Positions 1 through 11,269 of a stretch of DNA of 64,000 nucleotides are shown here, in pieces. Positions within the stretch are counted from its first letter, which is position 1. Each line of letters begins with the position of its first letter. This DNA comes from Sorex araneus (lineage: Eukaryota; Chordata; Mammalia; Eulipotyphla; Soricidae). The translations under genes and the position numbers were made by a program. The stretch covers positions 80,297,974 to 80,361,973 of the forward strand of contig NC_073305.1 of assembly GCF_027595985.1 (NCBI RefSeq), in the 5' to 3' direction. The notes beneath the pieces were generated by a model, which was not told the DNA's origin, made no database searches, and worked only from the letters and a program-made list of their open reading frames with translations.

Positions 1-162
1 CGTCACCGGACACCTCAGAAGGGCAACTGAAAACGATTAGCACGGCGGGAAACGCGATGGCAAAGTCATGTGGGGAGAGGGGAAGACTGGGATATTAGAC
101 TTATCGCCTCTCTTTCTCCTTTAAAAACATTTTTTGGACATAGAAGCTGAATGTTCTTGATA

Positions 163-164
<2 letters not shown>

Positions 165-212
<48 letters not shown>

Positions 213-231
213 CCTCCCTCCCTCCCTCCCC
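165..231. repeat. (TC)n then (CCCT)n microsatellite
   Basis: A pure TC run changes at about 208 into CCCT repeats. It is a compound pyrimidine microsatellite. No transposon sequence is recognisable beside it. Confidence 0.95.
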
Positions 232-1190
232 CTAATAATTTTTCTCTTTCAAACCTTTTAATTTTTTTACTTAATAACAAACTATTTAAAGCATGACTAT
301 TTGGTCTTCTGGATGCAGAGAGGCAAACCTGGAGAATTTGAAAAGGCAATTAAAAAAATTGTTGTTTAAAAAAAAACAGCAAAAAACCCTCCAACTTTGC
401 TGTACTTATAAAAGGATACTCTTACGAGTATCTGTTTTAAATATATTTCTTAAGGTGATGAAACATCCCAGGGAACAGAGCTGTATCTGAAGCGATTTGT
501 GTGGAAAGGATTTAAAACATTTTTTTTCCCTCCCTCTTCCTAAGGCAGCCCAACTTCATACTTCAAAGGAGCTGAGTGAAATTTCTACCTAAGGGAGGCC
601 TTGCCTCCCCCAGCGGACTTGGTTTCCATACCATGGCTTTTCTGGAAATGTCCTCTTTCCATACGCTACCTCGGAGTCACGCCTCATTGAGGGTGATGAT
701 TATGATCTCCTCTGGACCTTTGGATGCTGCTGAGAATCGGGAGGATATTTTGAGCCCTGGAATTTGGGCTCTGCCACATGTTTGGATTAACAACCAGTTA
801 AACCTTGCTAAGGCAATATTTTTCTATGTAGTTAGTTTTTATACCAAACAAGGTTTGTAGTAATTGGATGCCCTACTTGAGCAAAACTGTTTACCAGAAA
901 ATAAATCACTCCTGGCATTAAGAAAACACAAGCCTAGGGATTCGCCAGTGCAGCCTCATCCCCTTCATTTCTCATAAACCTAGCCCCAAACATGTGCGTG
1001 CTCATCTACGATGACTTATGCTTTGAATTGTGGTCTCTTTATTTCCATGCCCATTATAATGCTTACCTAAACATTTCCCTCTGTTTAGCTGCGGTGCTTC
1101 TGGTAATGACTTATATTTGACTGCTGGGAAGCCTTTGTCAGTCTTTAGCAAGCCCTACTGAAAAGAGAGAGCAGGGATAAAGGGAGAAAG
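232..1190. other. Unique DNA, nothing recognised
   Basis: There is no repeat family, long ORF or conserved-looking motif here. The sequence is AT-rich with several short A runs. The short ORFs lack codon bias or recognisable domains. Confidence 0.6.
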
Positions 1191-1194
1191 GAAC

Positions 1195-1218
1195 AGAGAG
1201 AGAGAGAGAGAGAGAGAG
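1195..1218. repeat. (GA)n microsatellite
   Basis: A short perfect GA run inside a wider purine-rich stretch that continues to about 1285. Confidence 0.9.
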
Positions 1219-3120
1219 CAAGGGAGAAGGTAGAAAGGCAGGCAAGAAAAAAAGGGAGAGCAAAAGAAAAGAAAGAAATACATACTTTTTTTAAAAATCA
1301 TCAGTGACCATGTTATATAACATGAAGCATGAATTATAACATGAAGCAACTTCAGGATTAGTTCATCTTGCCTCTGATTTATACATGAGGACAGTTGGAG
1401 TATGATAGGTTTTAGAAAGTTCAAGTCAACCAACTATTGTTAACCTTTGATTTTTGCCCTGATGATATCTGTTACCTCTGTCTTCCTACTATCTTTTTTG
1501 TTGGAGATCTTGATTGACTAAAGAAGAACCTAAAAAATAAACACAAGGAATAGTTGACCAGGTTCTCTTGGGGAGAGGGAATAAGCTTGAATTATAGATT
1601 TTTACATTCTGGTAACCATGGAGTTAGTGAGTTCCAGGCAGCAAGACCATATGTTGCTGATATTTGGTTGTGTCTCCTGTGAATGGTACTGCCCAATTTC
1701 TGGCAGTCATTTCATGCCAGTCAAAGCCACATTGGAAGATGCTATCAGTAAGGCAGATGTCAAGGCAATATAGGAAAATGATCAAAATACATAAAGTTTT
1801 CAGTCTTTTAGAATTTTGTCAAAATTCATATGGAAGAAGAGTCTCCTGTTTGAGGAATAATTTGTTTACTCTACTGAGCTCAACTCAGAGCTAGTAGCTA
1901 TAATAATTTGGAATGAATCCAGTGGTCTTTCCATGAATGGGCAGACCTGATCCAAGTCAATTATGCTTATTAAGCATAAATGCATAAAAGCGAAAAACAC
2001 CCTATCCCCTAAATAATCCAAGAGATTTAGAATGAGCCTCTACAGTAAATCAATCTGATTCCAGCATACTGGAATATTTTTGGAGAATTTGCTGCTATTG
2101 TGCATTTTTGACAGTAGGAATGCGGTCATAAAAATCCAAAAATGAGTTGCTTAATATGAAAAGATTTAACATTAATGACATAAACATAAGTTTTTTCTTT
2201 CAAGTAGATCTTTTCCTTAATTTGTTTAATTTCCTTAACTGTGTACTGCACTATTCAGAGACTGGGGTCATAACACAACTTGAAGATCCCTTGGTCACAG
2301 AATTCAATGATGAAGCCTTAACATGGAACCACATTGCACTTGGATTCCAGTGTTGAAATGACTTATTAGGGTCAAATTTGCATAGACTAGAAAAGTCCTG
2401 AAAGACTGGATAAAATTATTGAGCTAACCATATTAGGTAGCATCGGCCTTTGCGAATCCTGGTAACAAATACATTTTTGCTAAAAGAATGTATGAATAAA
2501 TGGCAATAAGAATAGTCACCATTTTGTACACTGAATTTGGATGTTCCTTGATACATACTACTGAATGTAGTGATTATTGAGTCTTTATTGTGTGTGTAAC
2601 ACAGTATGAGAGGCAGATAAGGAGACATAAACATGTGAAATGGCAGATAAGCCCAGCTCTTAAGGAGCTTACAACACACTGCGTAGGTAGAGTCAAGACT
2701 TTCAAACTTTTTCTCATGGAGACATAATGGGTCAAGTCAGTCATGGACTATCATCCCATTCATGTAGAAGCCACTGTTCTCACCCCTTTATCTACAAAGC
2801 TTGACTTCGCCCTGCTTTCTCTCTGCCTTGCTACTGATGGGTGTGACCTGATAGATGAGATTTTTTTTTCTTTCTGACAGAACTATTATTTGGGGTAAAA
2901 CTCCAGAGAGGCACAGATTTTATAACTCTGAAAAGTCATAATTTTTCAGAAATATCTCTCAATAATTTCATAAAGTTCAGTATTTAGTATACTTGTATAA
3001 AGTACATAATCTGAACTTTTGGGTGTTTTTGGTTTTTGGTTGTTGATGCTTTTGAGAAAAGTATTCTCTGGGAGTATCTCTCAGCCATAGAAATTTCATA
3101 TCAGAGGCTGAGAGATTTTA
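1219..3120. other. Unique DNA, nothing recognised
   Basis: About 1.9 kb of AT-rich sequence without an identifiable gene or repeat. Small ORFs up to 87 codons occur on both strands and resemble nothing I know. Confidence 0.55.
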
Positions 3121-3275
3121 GTGTTTGGGGTTTCTCTTTGGAGATGGGCTTTGGGCTTACCCCTTCTCTAGGATCACTCCTGGCAGGCTCAGGGGATTAA
3201 TGGGGTACTAGGAATTGAACCCAGGTGGGATACATGCTAGAGAAGCACCTTACCTACTATACTATCTTTCTGGCA
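3121..3275 (-). mobile_element. Old degenerate SOR-type SINE
   Basis: The minus strand preserves the order of SOR features: a decayed tRNA head at the right end, the B-box region near 3218 (GGAATTGAACCCAGG as read on the plus strand), and the middle motif GGATCACTCCTGGCAGGC. It is heavily mutated, so it is an old copy. The boundaries are approximate. Confidence 0.65.
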
Positions 3276-3844
3276 CAGAGGCTGATAGATTTTTGTTCAT
3301 ATTGCTTTAGAGATTTTATTACTGCTGAGATACCCTGGGCTAGAGGGTTGCTTCTGGTGGGAAAGTATCTTGAAGCTCTTTTCTGACGGCCAAAGCAGTT
3401 CGATTTAGATAAATACATAATAAAGTTTCCAAAATAAATGCAGCTATATGAAAATGTCTAATAGCTCAAAATGATGTAACTCAGTGAGACCATGTTTTTT
3501 CTGAAATGTCTCCTTATTTAAACTTATACTCCCAAGAGCTGGCTTGGAATCCTACCGATTGGTCTAATTTGGATTGTAAAACATTAACGTTAAGAAAAAA
3601 TACTCAGGTAACATATGATCATGTAAATATCAAGCAAAAAAAATTAGAAAAAAGAATATTGAGGGTGGGCAGAAAGAATAGAGAGACAAGGTAAAAAAAA
3701 AGAAGAGAAAGAAAATTTAAATATCTACAAACACAACATTGACCCTCTTTTGAATATTGAAACCCAGATGTTCCTAGACATTTTCAAATAGATACTTTAA
3801 AAATGCAAATATTCCTAGGATTTGATAAATGATTTTTTTTTCTT

Positions 3845-3944
3845 GATTTATTGGGTCATACTTGGCATTGCTCAGGGATTACTCCTGGCTCTGCTTTCAG
3901 GAATTACTCCTGGATTTATGGGATGCCAAGGATTGAAGAAAAGA

Positions 3945-3946
<2 letters not shown>
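3845..3946 (-). mobile_element. SOR SINE 3' portion
   Basis: On the minus strand this carries the SOR body motifs (CTCAGGGATTACTCCTGGCT and CAGGAATTACTCCTGG as read on the plus strand). The head is lost or replaced by the adjoining TA microsatellite. Confidence 0.75.
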
Positions 3947-3981
<35 letters not shown>

Positions 3982-4006
3982 TATTTATGTATGTATGTAT
4001 GTACAT
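3947..4006. repeat. (TA)n and (TATG)n microsatellite between SINE fragments
   Basis: A TA run is followed by TATG-type tetramers. It separates two minus-strand SOR fragments, so it probably grew inside or between SINE copies. Confidence 0.9.
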
Positions 4007-4011
4007 ATAGT

Positions 4012-4145
4012 CTTGAGACCACACCAGACTATGCTCAGGGATCACTTCTGATTGTGCATGGGGAACCATATGCAATGTTAGACATCAGACTGAGGCTGAT
4101 CTCTTGCAAGACAAGTACCTTAATCTCTAACACTTTTCTGGCTAC
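4012..4145 (-). mobile_element. Degenerate SOR SINE
   Basis: The order of motifs matches a minus-strand SOR: CTCAGGGATCACTTCTG, then GGGGAACCATATG, then a decayed head ending near CTTTTCTGGC. It is diverged and lacks a recognisable A-rich tail. Confidence 0.65.
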
Positions 4146-4389
4146 AGAAAAGAAATATTTTAGACTAGTTCTCAATTAATTGTTGTGTTCCTTACTCCTC
4201 ATCTGGTTGATACTTGCTAAGGTCTGAATCTATGTCTGGCTGTCACCATATAACATACTGGTATCTAGAGGGTAAAGGCTTATGATGCTGATTATCATGT
4301 TAAGCTACATAAGGCACCCCCTCCCCCAAATGAATAAAGTGTTCCAAAGATTGATAGAGTCAGTAGGTAAGAAAACCTATTTAAGACCA

Positions 4390-4485
4390 ATTTCCTCATT
4401 TGTAGGGACCAGAGTAAGAGATGGTTTGCACACAGTCACTCAGCCAACTGGTGGCAAGGGAGGGATGAGAGTGCTTGATGCCTGC
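4390..4485 (-). mobile_element. MIR fragment
   Basis: The order TTTCCTCATTTGTAGGGACC, then CACACAGTCACTCAGCC, then GGTGGCAAGG matches the core of the ancient mammalian MIR SINE in minus orientation. It is diverged, as expected for the family. Confidence 0.5.
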
Positions 4486-4625
4486 CCCCAGTTCAGGGCT
4501 CTTTTCTGTGAACTAAAACGAAATATCTAGCTCCCAATTTTTTATTGGCACCCAGTAGAGCAAGTTCAGAAAATGTAAATTTTGGTAGCCCAAGTGATCT
4601 CAGGACGATACAATAGGATGCTTTT

Positions 4626-5088
4626 AAAATGGCGTGGGACGTTCCGGGGAAAGGGCAACTCAGAGAAGCGATCACCAACTACATTGTAGTTGAAGGCCAT
4701 GTGGGGGAAGGGAGTTGCGGGCTGAATGAGGGCTAGAGACTGAGCACAGCGGCCACTCAACACCTTTATTGCAAACCACAACAGCTAATTAGAGAGAGAA
4801 CAGAAGGGAATGCCCTGCCACAGTGGCAGGGTGGGGTGGGGGGGAGATGGGAGTGGGGAGGGTGGGAGGGACACCGGGTTTACGGGTGGTGGAGAATGGG
4901 CACTGGTGAAGGGATGGGTTCCCGAACTTTGTATGAGGGAAGTATAAGCACAAAAGTGTATAAATCTGTAACTGTACCCTCACGGTGATTCTCTAATTAA
5001 AAAAAAAAAGGCAAATGAATTCACTTAACAATAAAAAAAAATATATATATGAGGAAAAAAAAATAAAATAAAATAAAATGGCGTGGGA
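4626..5088 (+). mobile_element. 5'-truncated L1 3' end with target-site duplications
   Basis: The 14 bp motif AAAATGGCGTGGGA occurs at 4626-4639 and again at 5075-5088, bracketing the insertion. Inside is an L1 3' UTR matching the other copies in this window, including the G-rich stretch near 4830, GGTGGAGAATGGGCACTGG and the terminal GGTGATTC. The first A run ends near 5009. About 30-45 further bases then precede the A-rich tail before the second duplication, which suggests a short 3' transduction. Confidence 0.85.
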
Positions 5089-5398
5089 GTAAGGGGTGGT
5101 AAAGAGGAAACACCAGTTACCAGTGAAGTGACAGCCTGTAAACAAGAGAAATGAGAACATGAAAGAGCTTACAGAAAGCATTGGAAGTCAGTTCTAGAAA
5201 ATGTATAAAAAAAAGCAGTGGGAACATAGCCCCCTCAAATGTCATTTGTTTAGCAGAATTACATAGTTATTTTTCACGGTGAGCAACTTGTAGTTTGCCT
5301 GAGATTGTCTCTGTTCGAAAACTGTTCTGGGAACTCCCTCAGTTCTGAGCAAACCTGGGTGGTTGCTCAGCCTAGGACTGACTCCTATATGCATTTTT

Positions 5399-5563
5399 TT
5401 TTCTTTTTTGGTCACACCTGGAGATGCACTGAGATCACTCCTGGTTCTACACTCAGGAATTACTCCTGGCTGTGCACAGGGGACCATATTGGATGCTGAG
5501 AATCGAACCTGGGTCGGCAGCATACAAGGTAAACGCCCTACCCGCTGTGCTATCACTCCAGCC
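5399..5563 (-). mobile_element. SOR SINE with target-site duplication
   Basis: A nearly complete class A SINE in minus orientation. The tRNA head is at the right, with the complement of the A box near 5540 (CCCTACCCGCTGTGCTATCA) and of the B box near 5505 (GAATCGAACCTGG). The T-rich stretch at the left is the A-rich tail. The flanks CCTATATGCATTTTT (5384-5398) and CCTATAGGCATTTTT (5564-5578) differ at one base and form the duplication. Confidence 0.93.
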
Positions 5564-5989
5564 CCTATAGGCATTTTTGATCAAAGTTCCTCTGCAAAGC
5601 TGTCAACTAGTTTGGTGAATTGGAGAAAATTGATGAATTGAAGAAAATTGGTGAAGAGAATGCAAGATGTTGTTGTGTATCTTTAGAACTTTCTGTCTGT
5701 AGTTATTTCCAAAAAAATTGAAAAGTAATTTAGTTAATGTGCTCTAAAGAACTTTCTTAACAAGTCACTTTATTCTTCAGTATATGGAATTCTTTTTAGG
5801 GTTATTATAATTGAGTGCATTTCCATGTATTAGAAATGAATGTAAATGGGAACATTTGAGTATAAATGTCCTAATGGACCAGGGGGTCTGAACATTTGGG
5901 TAGAAGCTTTCACCAGTAGATTTCTCAATCTATTCCCAATTTCTAAGTGTTCTAGATTAAATGCTAGATAAATTGTGCCTAATTTACTC

Positions 5990-6147
5990 TGGAGTCCGGC
6001 AAGCTACCAAGGTATCCCGCCGCATGGCAGAGCCTGGCAAGCTACCCGTGACATACTAAATATGCCAACACAGTAGCAAAAATGGGTCTCATTTCCTAAG
6101 CCTGAAGGAGTCTCCAGCTGAGTTGGGAAGAACGAGAGAGCTCTAAG
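5990..6147 (+). mobile_element. B/C-type SINE, 5' part, interrupted by an H3 retrocopy
   Basis: The left part matches the class B body (GGCAAGCTACC, GGCAGAGCCTGGCAAGCTAC). The right part matches the class C segment (ATGGGTCTCATTTCC, GTTGGGAAGAACGAG) also seen at 60000-60060. The rest of the element resumes at about 6513. The tRNA head is missing. Confidence 0.8.
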
Positions 6148-6512
6148 CAGAAGGCACCCCGCAAGCAATTGGTCACCAAGGTGGCCTGCAAGAGCGTGCC
6201 AGCCACTGCTGGCGTGAAGAAGCCGCACCGCTACCACCCAACACCGTGGCGCTGTGTGTGAGATCCGCCGCTACAAGAAGTCCACCGAGCTGCCGTTGCA
6301 GCAGCTGATGCCCGAGATCGTGCAGGACTTCAAGGCCGACCTGCGCTCCCAGAGCTCAGCTGTCCTGGCGCTGCAGGAGGCGTGTGAGGCCTACCCGGTG
6401 GGGCTCTTTGAGGATACCAACTTTTGCACCGTCCATACCAAGCGCATCACCATTATGCCCAAGGACATCCAGCTGGCGTGCCGCATCCGTGGAGAGAGGC
6501 ATGAAGTTTACG
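6148..6512 (+). pseudogene. Histone H3.1-like processed pseudogene (5'-truncated)
   Basis: Translation gives pieces of histone H3, the nucleosome core protein. It begins near residue 14 (KAPRKQL) and continues through KKPHRY, then [31 protein letters not shown] and RIRGER. The residues SSAV and the cysteine in ALQEACEAY favour replication-dependent H3.1 over H3.3. It is not functional. The N-terminal tail is missing. A one-base loss and a two-base gain near 6240-6262 break the frame. About five codons (LIRKL) are deleted around 6296. A base lost near 6500 removes the normal last codon and stop. No intron or poly(A) tail is visible. Homology ends about ten bases after the stop, so any 3' stem-loop is absent. 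It lies inside a B/C-type SINE. Confidence 0.93.
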
Positions 6513-6605
6513 ATGCTAAAATCTCAGGGCTGGGACAAATGGAGACGCTACCGGCGCCTGCTCAAGTAAATCAATGATTAATGGGATGACAGTGCTACAG
6601 TGCAA
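6513..6605 (+). mobile_element. B/C-type SINE, 3' part, after the H3 insertion
   Basis: It resumes with CTAAAATCTCAGGGCTGGG, continues with AATGGAGACGCTACCGGCGC and ends with GGGATGACAGTGCTACAGTG. This is the normal 3' end of class B and C elements. Together with 5990-6147 it makes one element split by the histone retrocopy. Confidence 0.85.
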
Positions 6606-6810
6606 TTTACTTTGGGGGCTAAGGGGATATGCGTCTTTCGTATCACACCTTGCTCACAACTTGATAAATATCCCAATCTAGGCATGGTATCAAAGGCCTG
6701 TAATTTCCTTCTCAGGAGCAATTTTATTTCACTATTATGGATCATCTTTCTTGAGAAAGAACCCCCTCACCTCTCCACTACTTCCCCCTCCCCCCACCAC
6801 TTCACCATTA

Positions 6811-6875
6811 TTTTTTGGTTTTGCTTTTATGTCAAGTATTGATGCCAGGGACTCAATCATGCAGACAAGAAGCTG
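6811..6875 (-). mobile_element. Possible tRNA-Ala/ID-like SINE fragment
   Basis: A T-rich left end is followed by GATGCCAGGGACTCAATCATG, which resembles the complement of the B-box region of an ID-like SINE. It is too short to be certain. Confidence 0.3.
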
Positions 6876-7255
6876 TTGAAATTAATTACCAAGCAACAAG
6901 TTTCTGCTTCGCTATGTTTCATACCATAAACTAAATAAATGCACAGTAGGCTCTGGGCCAGAGCAAGTGTGTCAGAGAAAGGGATTCAGGTGAAACAGAT
7001 GGTAATGGGGGAAAGGAGGAAGGAAGAAAACCACAAAAATGCTGAAAGAGGAACTGGAACCAAACTTTGTCTTCTCCTTTTCACTGAGCATCACTTAGTT
7101 AGGAAGTCAGAGCTGCCATCTTTCTTTAGGTGCATCTTTCTCTAGGATACTATCTTTAATCTTTAGCAAAGGAGATGGATTTGGAAGAATTGCTGGAGGT
7201 GAGGGAAGACTTTTAGAAAGTATCTGTTCTGTCTCCAGACATTTTGACATATATT

Positions 7256-7459
7256 TCTTTCTCTCTCTCTCTCTCTCTCTTTTTTACTGCTTCTTGGGTC
7301 ACATCTGGCAATGCTCAGGGGTTACTCCTGGCTCTGCACTCACTAGTCACTCCTGGTGGTATTTGAGGGACCAAATGGGATGACGGGGACTGAACCCAGG
7401 TCGGTTGCGTGGTTGCGTGCCAATCGAACCCCTTCCTGCTACACTATCGCTCTGGTCCT
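7256..7459 (-). mobile_element. SOR SINE with (CT)n at its tail side
   Basis: A CT microsatellite occupies 7256-7280 where the A-rich tail would be. From 7290 the minus-strand SOR body reads GGGTCACATCTGGCAATGC, then GGGGTTACTCCTGGCTCTG. The decayed head lies near 7440-7459. A short local duplication (CGTGGTTG) is visible near 7407. Confidence 0.85.
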
Positions 7460-7544
7460 GCATCAGTTGACTCTTAAAAATCCCCATGCCAAGAATCGTA
7501 GCTGCGATCTACTATTTTTCCCACCCCTCCCCCCAAATTTTGGC

Positions 7545-7620
7545 AGATAGGAAAATCATGTCTCAGAGACATTAGGCAACTGACAGGTGGATCCCGCACC
7601 CAGGAGTCCTGTTCCTGGTG
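7545..7620 (-). mobile_element. MIR fragment
   Basis: The order of GGCAGATAGGAAAATCATG, CTCAGAGACATTAGGCAACT and CACCCAGGAGTCCTG fits a minus-strand MIR core. Confidence 0.5.
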
Positions 7621-7757
7621 TAATAATTTTTCCAATAATATGTTTTACCCCCCCACACACATATATATAAAGTACAAGACCAGATGTGCTACAGAAATTA
7701 GAGAAGTACCACTTATTTCTCTAATGGACTTCTTTAAAAAATAAAAATATAACATCA

Positions 7758-7806
7758 TTCCTGGTGTGCAGCAGCACTTAATAAATATTTTCTGAATGAA
7801 TGAATG
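7758..7806 (+). mobile_element. MIR 3' end fragment
   Basis: CTGGTGTGCAGCAGCACTTA followed by AATAAATATTTTCTGAATGA resembles the 3' end of MIR. The GAATGAATGAATGAA run is typical of these ends. Confidence 0.45.
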
Positions 7807-10365
7807 AAGCACCTGCTTGGTTTCCCCCCGTCCAACACCACCAGCATTTAAATAACATGTTCTAAAGTGCTAAAATGAAATGGAATGACTTTCATATTCA
7901 GTCCCTTTCTTAACATTTGATACCTTTTTGTGACTCAACCTATTATTGAGTGGATCATAGAATTCAAGGGTATTTCCATTAAAGTAATGAAGTAGCAGTT
8001 GGCTTTTCAGCTTCAAATTCTTTCCTTGGATGAAAAAAAAGTGAAACATTATCTTGAGTAGAGTTGACTATTTGAATTCTGCTAGATGGTTTTTCAATAG
8101 AAATGATATTTTAAAATCCACTTTTTGTTTTTTTGGAAGAATTTGTTCCATTCCATCTTGTGTTTTATTATATGCAGTGTTTTGTTTTGCAAAAAAATTA
8201 TTTTTCATGTCATAAATGTGTGGTGAATGACTTCCAATCAAATTTCCACACAACCAGATATCTTTTCCAATTTTTTTTTGGTATGGAGAGCCCCCGCTGA
8301 TGATGGCTCAGAACAGAAACCTGATCTAATATTACTGAACTTTTGGACTGAGAAGGGTTTATAAAGCACCTTTGGTGCTTTAGGCAGAAATTAACCCTGG
8401 ACTTCTGCTTTCTTTATTTCGTGAGGATTTTTTTGATGATGCAAGCATATTTCAAATTGGACTGTAAACCTGTTAGAACTAGGATCAGAACTGTTGCTCT
8501 CAGGCATAATAAGTGCTCTATTATGGATTATTAACTAAGGTGATAATATCCCCAAGGGGTGAAAGTGATTCTTGGGCAAAAGGCAGGGTGAGGGTGGGAG
8601 AGCTTAAGACATCATTTGTGGTCTTTCAAAGAAATAGCACATAAGGAGCTATAAAGCATATCTTGGCATGAAATTGTCATATGAATATTGGGTCAAAAAT
8701 GTGTCAAAGGGTTCTGAAGGGTGTCATAGTGGGGGAGAAAGAGGCTAAAAAACACCTTTCCAAACATTTATTGAATGAATGAATCAATATAATTTGTGGC
8801 TATGGCAATGGAATATTTCTGCACAATCATTCAGAGAAGGCATTTCATAGCTCAATTTTTGAAGAGCTGGGCAACTCTCATGAACACAGACTCTTGAATT
8901 TGAGCCAACTGACAGAACATTTTGACTCTAGTTTGAATTGTTCTCTGCATTTTCAATAGTCATTGATTTAAAATTTAAAAATAGAATAAAATAGACCACA
9001 GGCACCAGGGCCTTTTCTTTGGGAAAATTCTTCAGTGGGAATCAACAGAAGCTAATGAAGTTGGTTACCATGAGGGTCATAGGGCAAAGAGAAGCAGTTT
9101 AGGAAAGAAGGACTCACCAACTTCCATACAGGATGTCTATTTGACTGTGTGTTAGCTTTAGTTTTGGCATTACCGCATACCAGATTTTAATATGACATAA
9201 ATCTCAGTTTCTTTTCAGAAAACAAATGGTAGGGACATTTTAGGAGGCAAGAGTAGAAACATTAGCCGCACCATAGGGTTCTGATTGATATCAAGGTGAG
9301 CTCACATACGAGAGTGAATATTCTAAAATATAAGCTATTGATTTTAATATAGTTATTCTTATCTATATGATTAAACCATTGTTAATAATAGATAACCTTT
9401 TGTTTAACCTATAGATTAACCTATATTTCTATAAGAAGCAGGAAATACTTGAACAAATAAGACCTATCCATGCTTAGAGGAGTTAGAAGACCTTGAAAAA
9501 CCTGTGTTTAGTCACCTGGCTTTACTGAGATGCATGAGCAGCTGGGAAATGATGTCTCCCATTGAGCAGTTTTTTCTCTGAAATGATTCTGTAGCACGGA
9601 GCGCAAGATCAAAGAGGATGGTTCTGCCACAAAATAGAACAATTCTAAACAATGTCTAAACAATTTTGAACTATTTCTTCCAGTACAAGGAAGTGCAAGA
9701 GTTAAATATCCTAATACAGTCCTTTGGAAAATATTTCCACTTTTAAGTCTTACACCTTTGTCTTTTTCAGTTTATCTCTGCCTTTTATCTAGAAAGTCTT
9801 CTGTCATTTTCATTGTATAATTTCAATGATTTGGGAAGCACCAGTGTTCCCTGTAGGTGTTTTTTCCACCAGATCTATCCTTCTAAACTGTAAGCTTGAG
9901 TATTGTTGGAACATACACACCCAAACACTTGAACTTCCTAAGGACAAAGATTAGTTCTCAGAGAAATCCAGTTTAAACCCACAAAGTAGCAAAACATTTA
10001 TTTAAGTGCCTCATCCTTTCTTAAACAGCTCCTCTTATAGGAGAGTTAATGATTTAAGTATTAATACACAGTAGTATCATTGGTTTTGTAGATATTTTCC
10101 ACTCACCTTTGATGTAAAAGTACTCTTAAGATTTCTAAGAATAAGACACTTGAAAAAATAGAATTATCATTTTCATGATGCAAGCATATTTAAAGTGCTC
10201 CAAGTGTCATTAAATTGCTGTATTCTTGCCATTTCAGCCCAATCCCTAAGGGTGTGGGAACATAGTTTCATTCTTCCACCAAAGACTTATTTTCATGTCT
10301 TTCCAGCTTGTTTCCTGTCACTTTTAGTGTCTCAATACCTTTGTCTATATTTCCTAATTAAAAAT
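7807..10365. other. Unique DNA, nothing recognised
   Basis: About 2.5 kb of AT-rich sequence without a recognised repeat or gene. It is one of the longest repeat-poor blocks of the window. Confidence 0.55.
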
Positions 10366-10611
10366 ACAGCGGTAGGACATTTGCCTTGCATGCAGACGAC
10401 CAGGGTTTGATTCCTCCGACCCTCTTGGAAAGCCTGGCAAGCTACCAAGAGTATCCCGCCCGCACAGCAGAGCCTCTGACAGGCTATCCTTGGCATATTA
10501 GATATGCCAAAAACAGTAATAACAAGTTTCACAATGGAGACGTTACTGGTACCCGCTCGAGCAAATTGATGAGCAATGGGATGACAGTGACAATAACAGT
10601 GACAGTGACAG
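10366..10611 (+). mobile_element. Class B SINE (tRNA head, ACAGTG tail)
   Basis: The tRNA-derived head (GCGGTAGGACATTTGCCTTG, then GGTTTGATTCCTCC) leads into the class B body (GGCAAGCTACCAAGAGTATC, GATATGCCAAAAACAGTAA, CACAATGGAGACGTTACTGG). It ends in degenerate ACAGTGACA repeats rather than poly(A). The first bases of the head are missing. Confidence 0.93.
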
Positions 10612-10933
10612 ATTATTATTTTTTATACATTAAGATGCAATTTCAGTCTCACTCCCTGTCTGAAACTGGTCCCACTTTTTTGACTCACACTGTCCTCATT
10701 TTCTAACTTTCCATTGTGTTCCACAAAGTTATTGCCATGTAGCAAGCACTTTGTGTGTATTTACTGGATGAATGAATGTCAATATATAGCCAGAAACAGG
10801 AAAACATTCCTGAATAATTGGTATGAGCCTTTCTTACGACTATGAAAACAAGGAAATTATCATTAACAAAGAAATTAGTAATTCTTACTAGTTGTGAAAC
10901 TAGTAAGCAATTTACCTAACTTCTTTTGGGGAC

Positions 10934-11097
10934 ATGAGGATGGTTGAGCCACACCTGGTGGTGCTAGAAAATCTTGGCTCTGTGTTCTGGAAGAGGCTCC
11001 TAGTGATGACCAGGGACCATGTGGTGCTAGGGATAGAATCAGGGTCAGCTGCAGGCAAAGTAAGCACCATAACCTCTGTCATATCTCTCTGGTTCCA
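10934..11097 (-). mobile_element. Degenerate SOR SINE
   Basis: A minus-strand SOR order survives: GCCACACCTGGTGGTGC, GACCAGGGACCATGTGGTGC, and a decayed head ending TCTCTCTGGTTCC. It is strongly diverged. Confidence 0.6.
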
Positions 11098-11199
11098 TTA
11101 CCTAAATTATTTAAGTTTTTGTTTATCTGTATATAAAACATATTTAATGATTACACTTGGACCATTGTTTTTAAGAATCAGAAAGGAAAAAGAAAAGTA

Positions 11200-11265
11200 A
11201 ATAACCCAGTGCTTAGCCTAGAACAGAAGGTTCTCAGTAAATAGTACTTGTCATTACCATGGTTA
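11200..11265 (+). mobile_element. MIR 3' end fragment
   Basis: CAGTGCTTAGCCTAGAACAG followed by GGTTCTCAGTAAATAGTAC matches the usual order at the MIR 3' end. Confidence 0.5.
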
Positions 11266-11269
11266 TCTG

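Noticed and set aside
6254-6577. Functional histone H3 variant gene
   Set aside because: The N-terminal tail is missing, the frame is broken, five codons are deleted, and no promoter or 3' stem-loop is present. It is a pseudogene.
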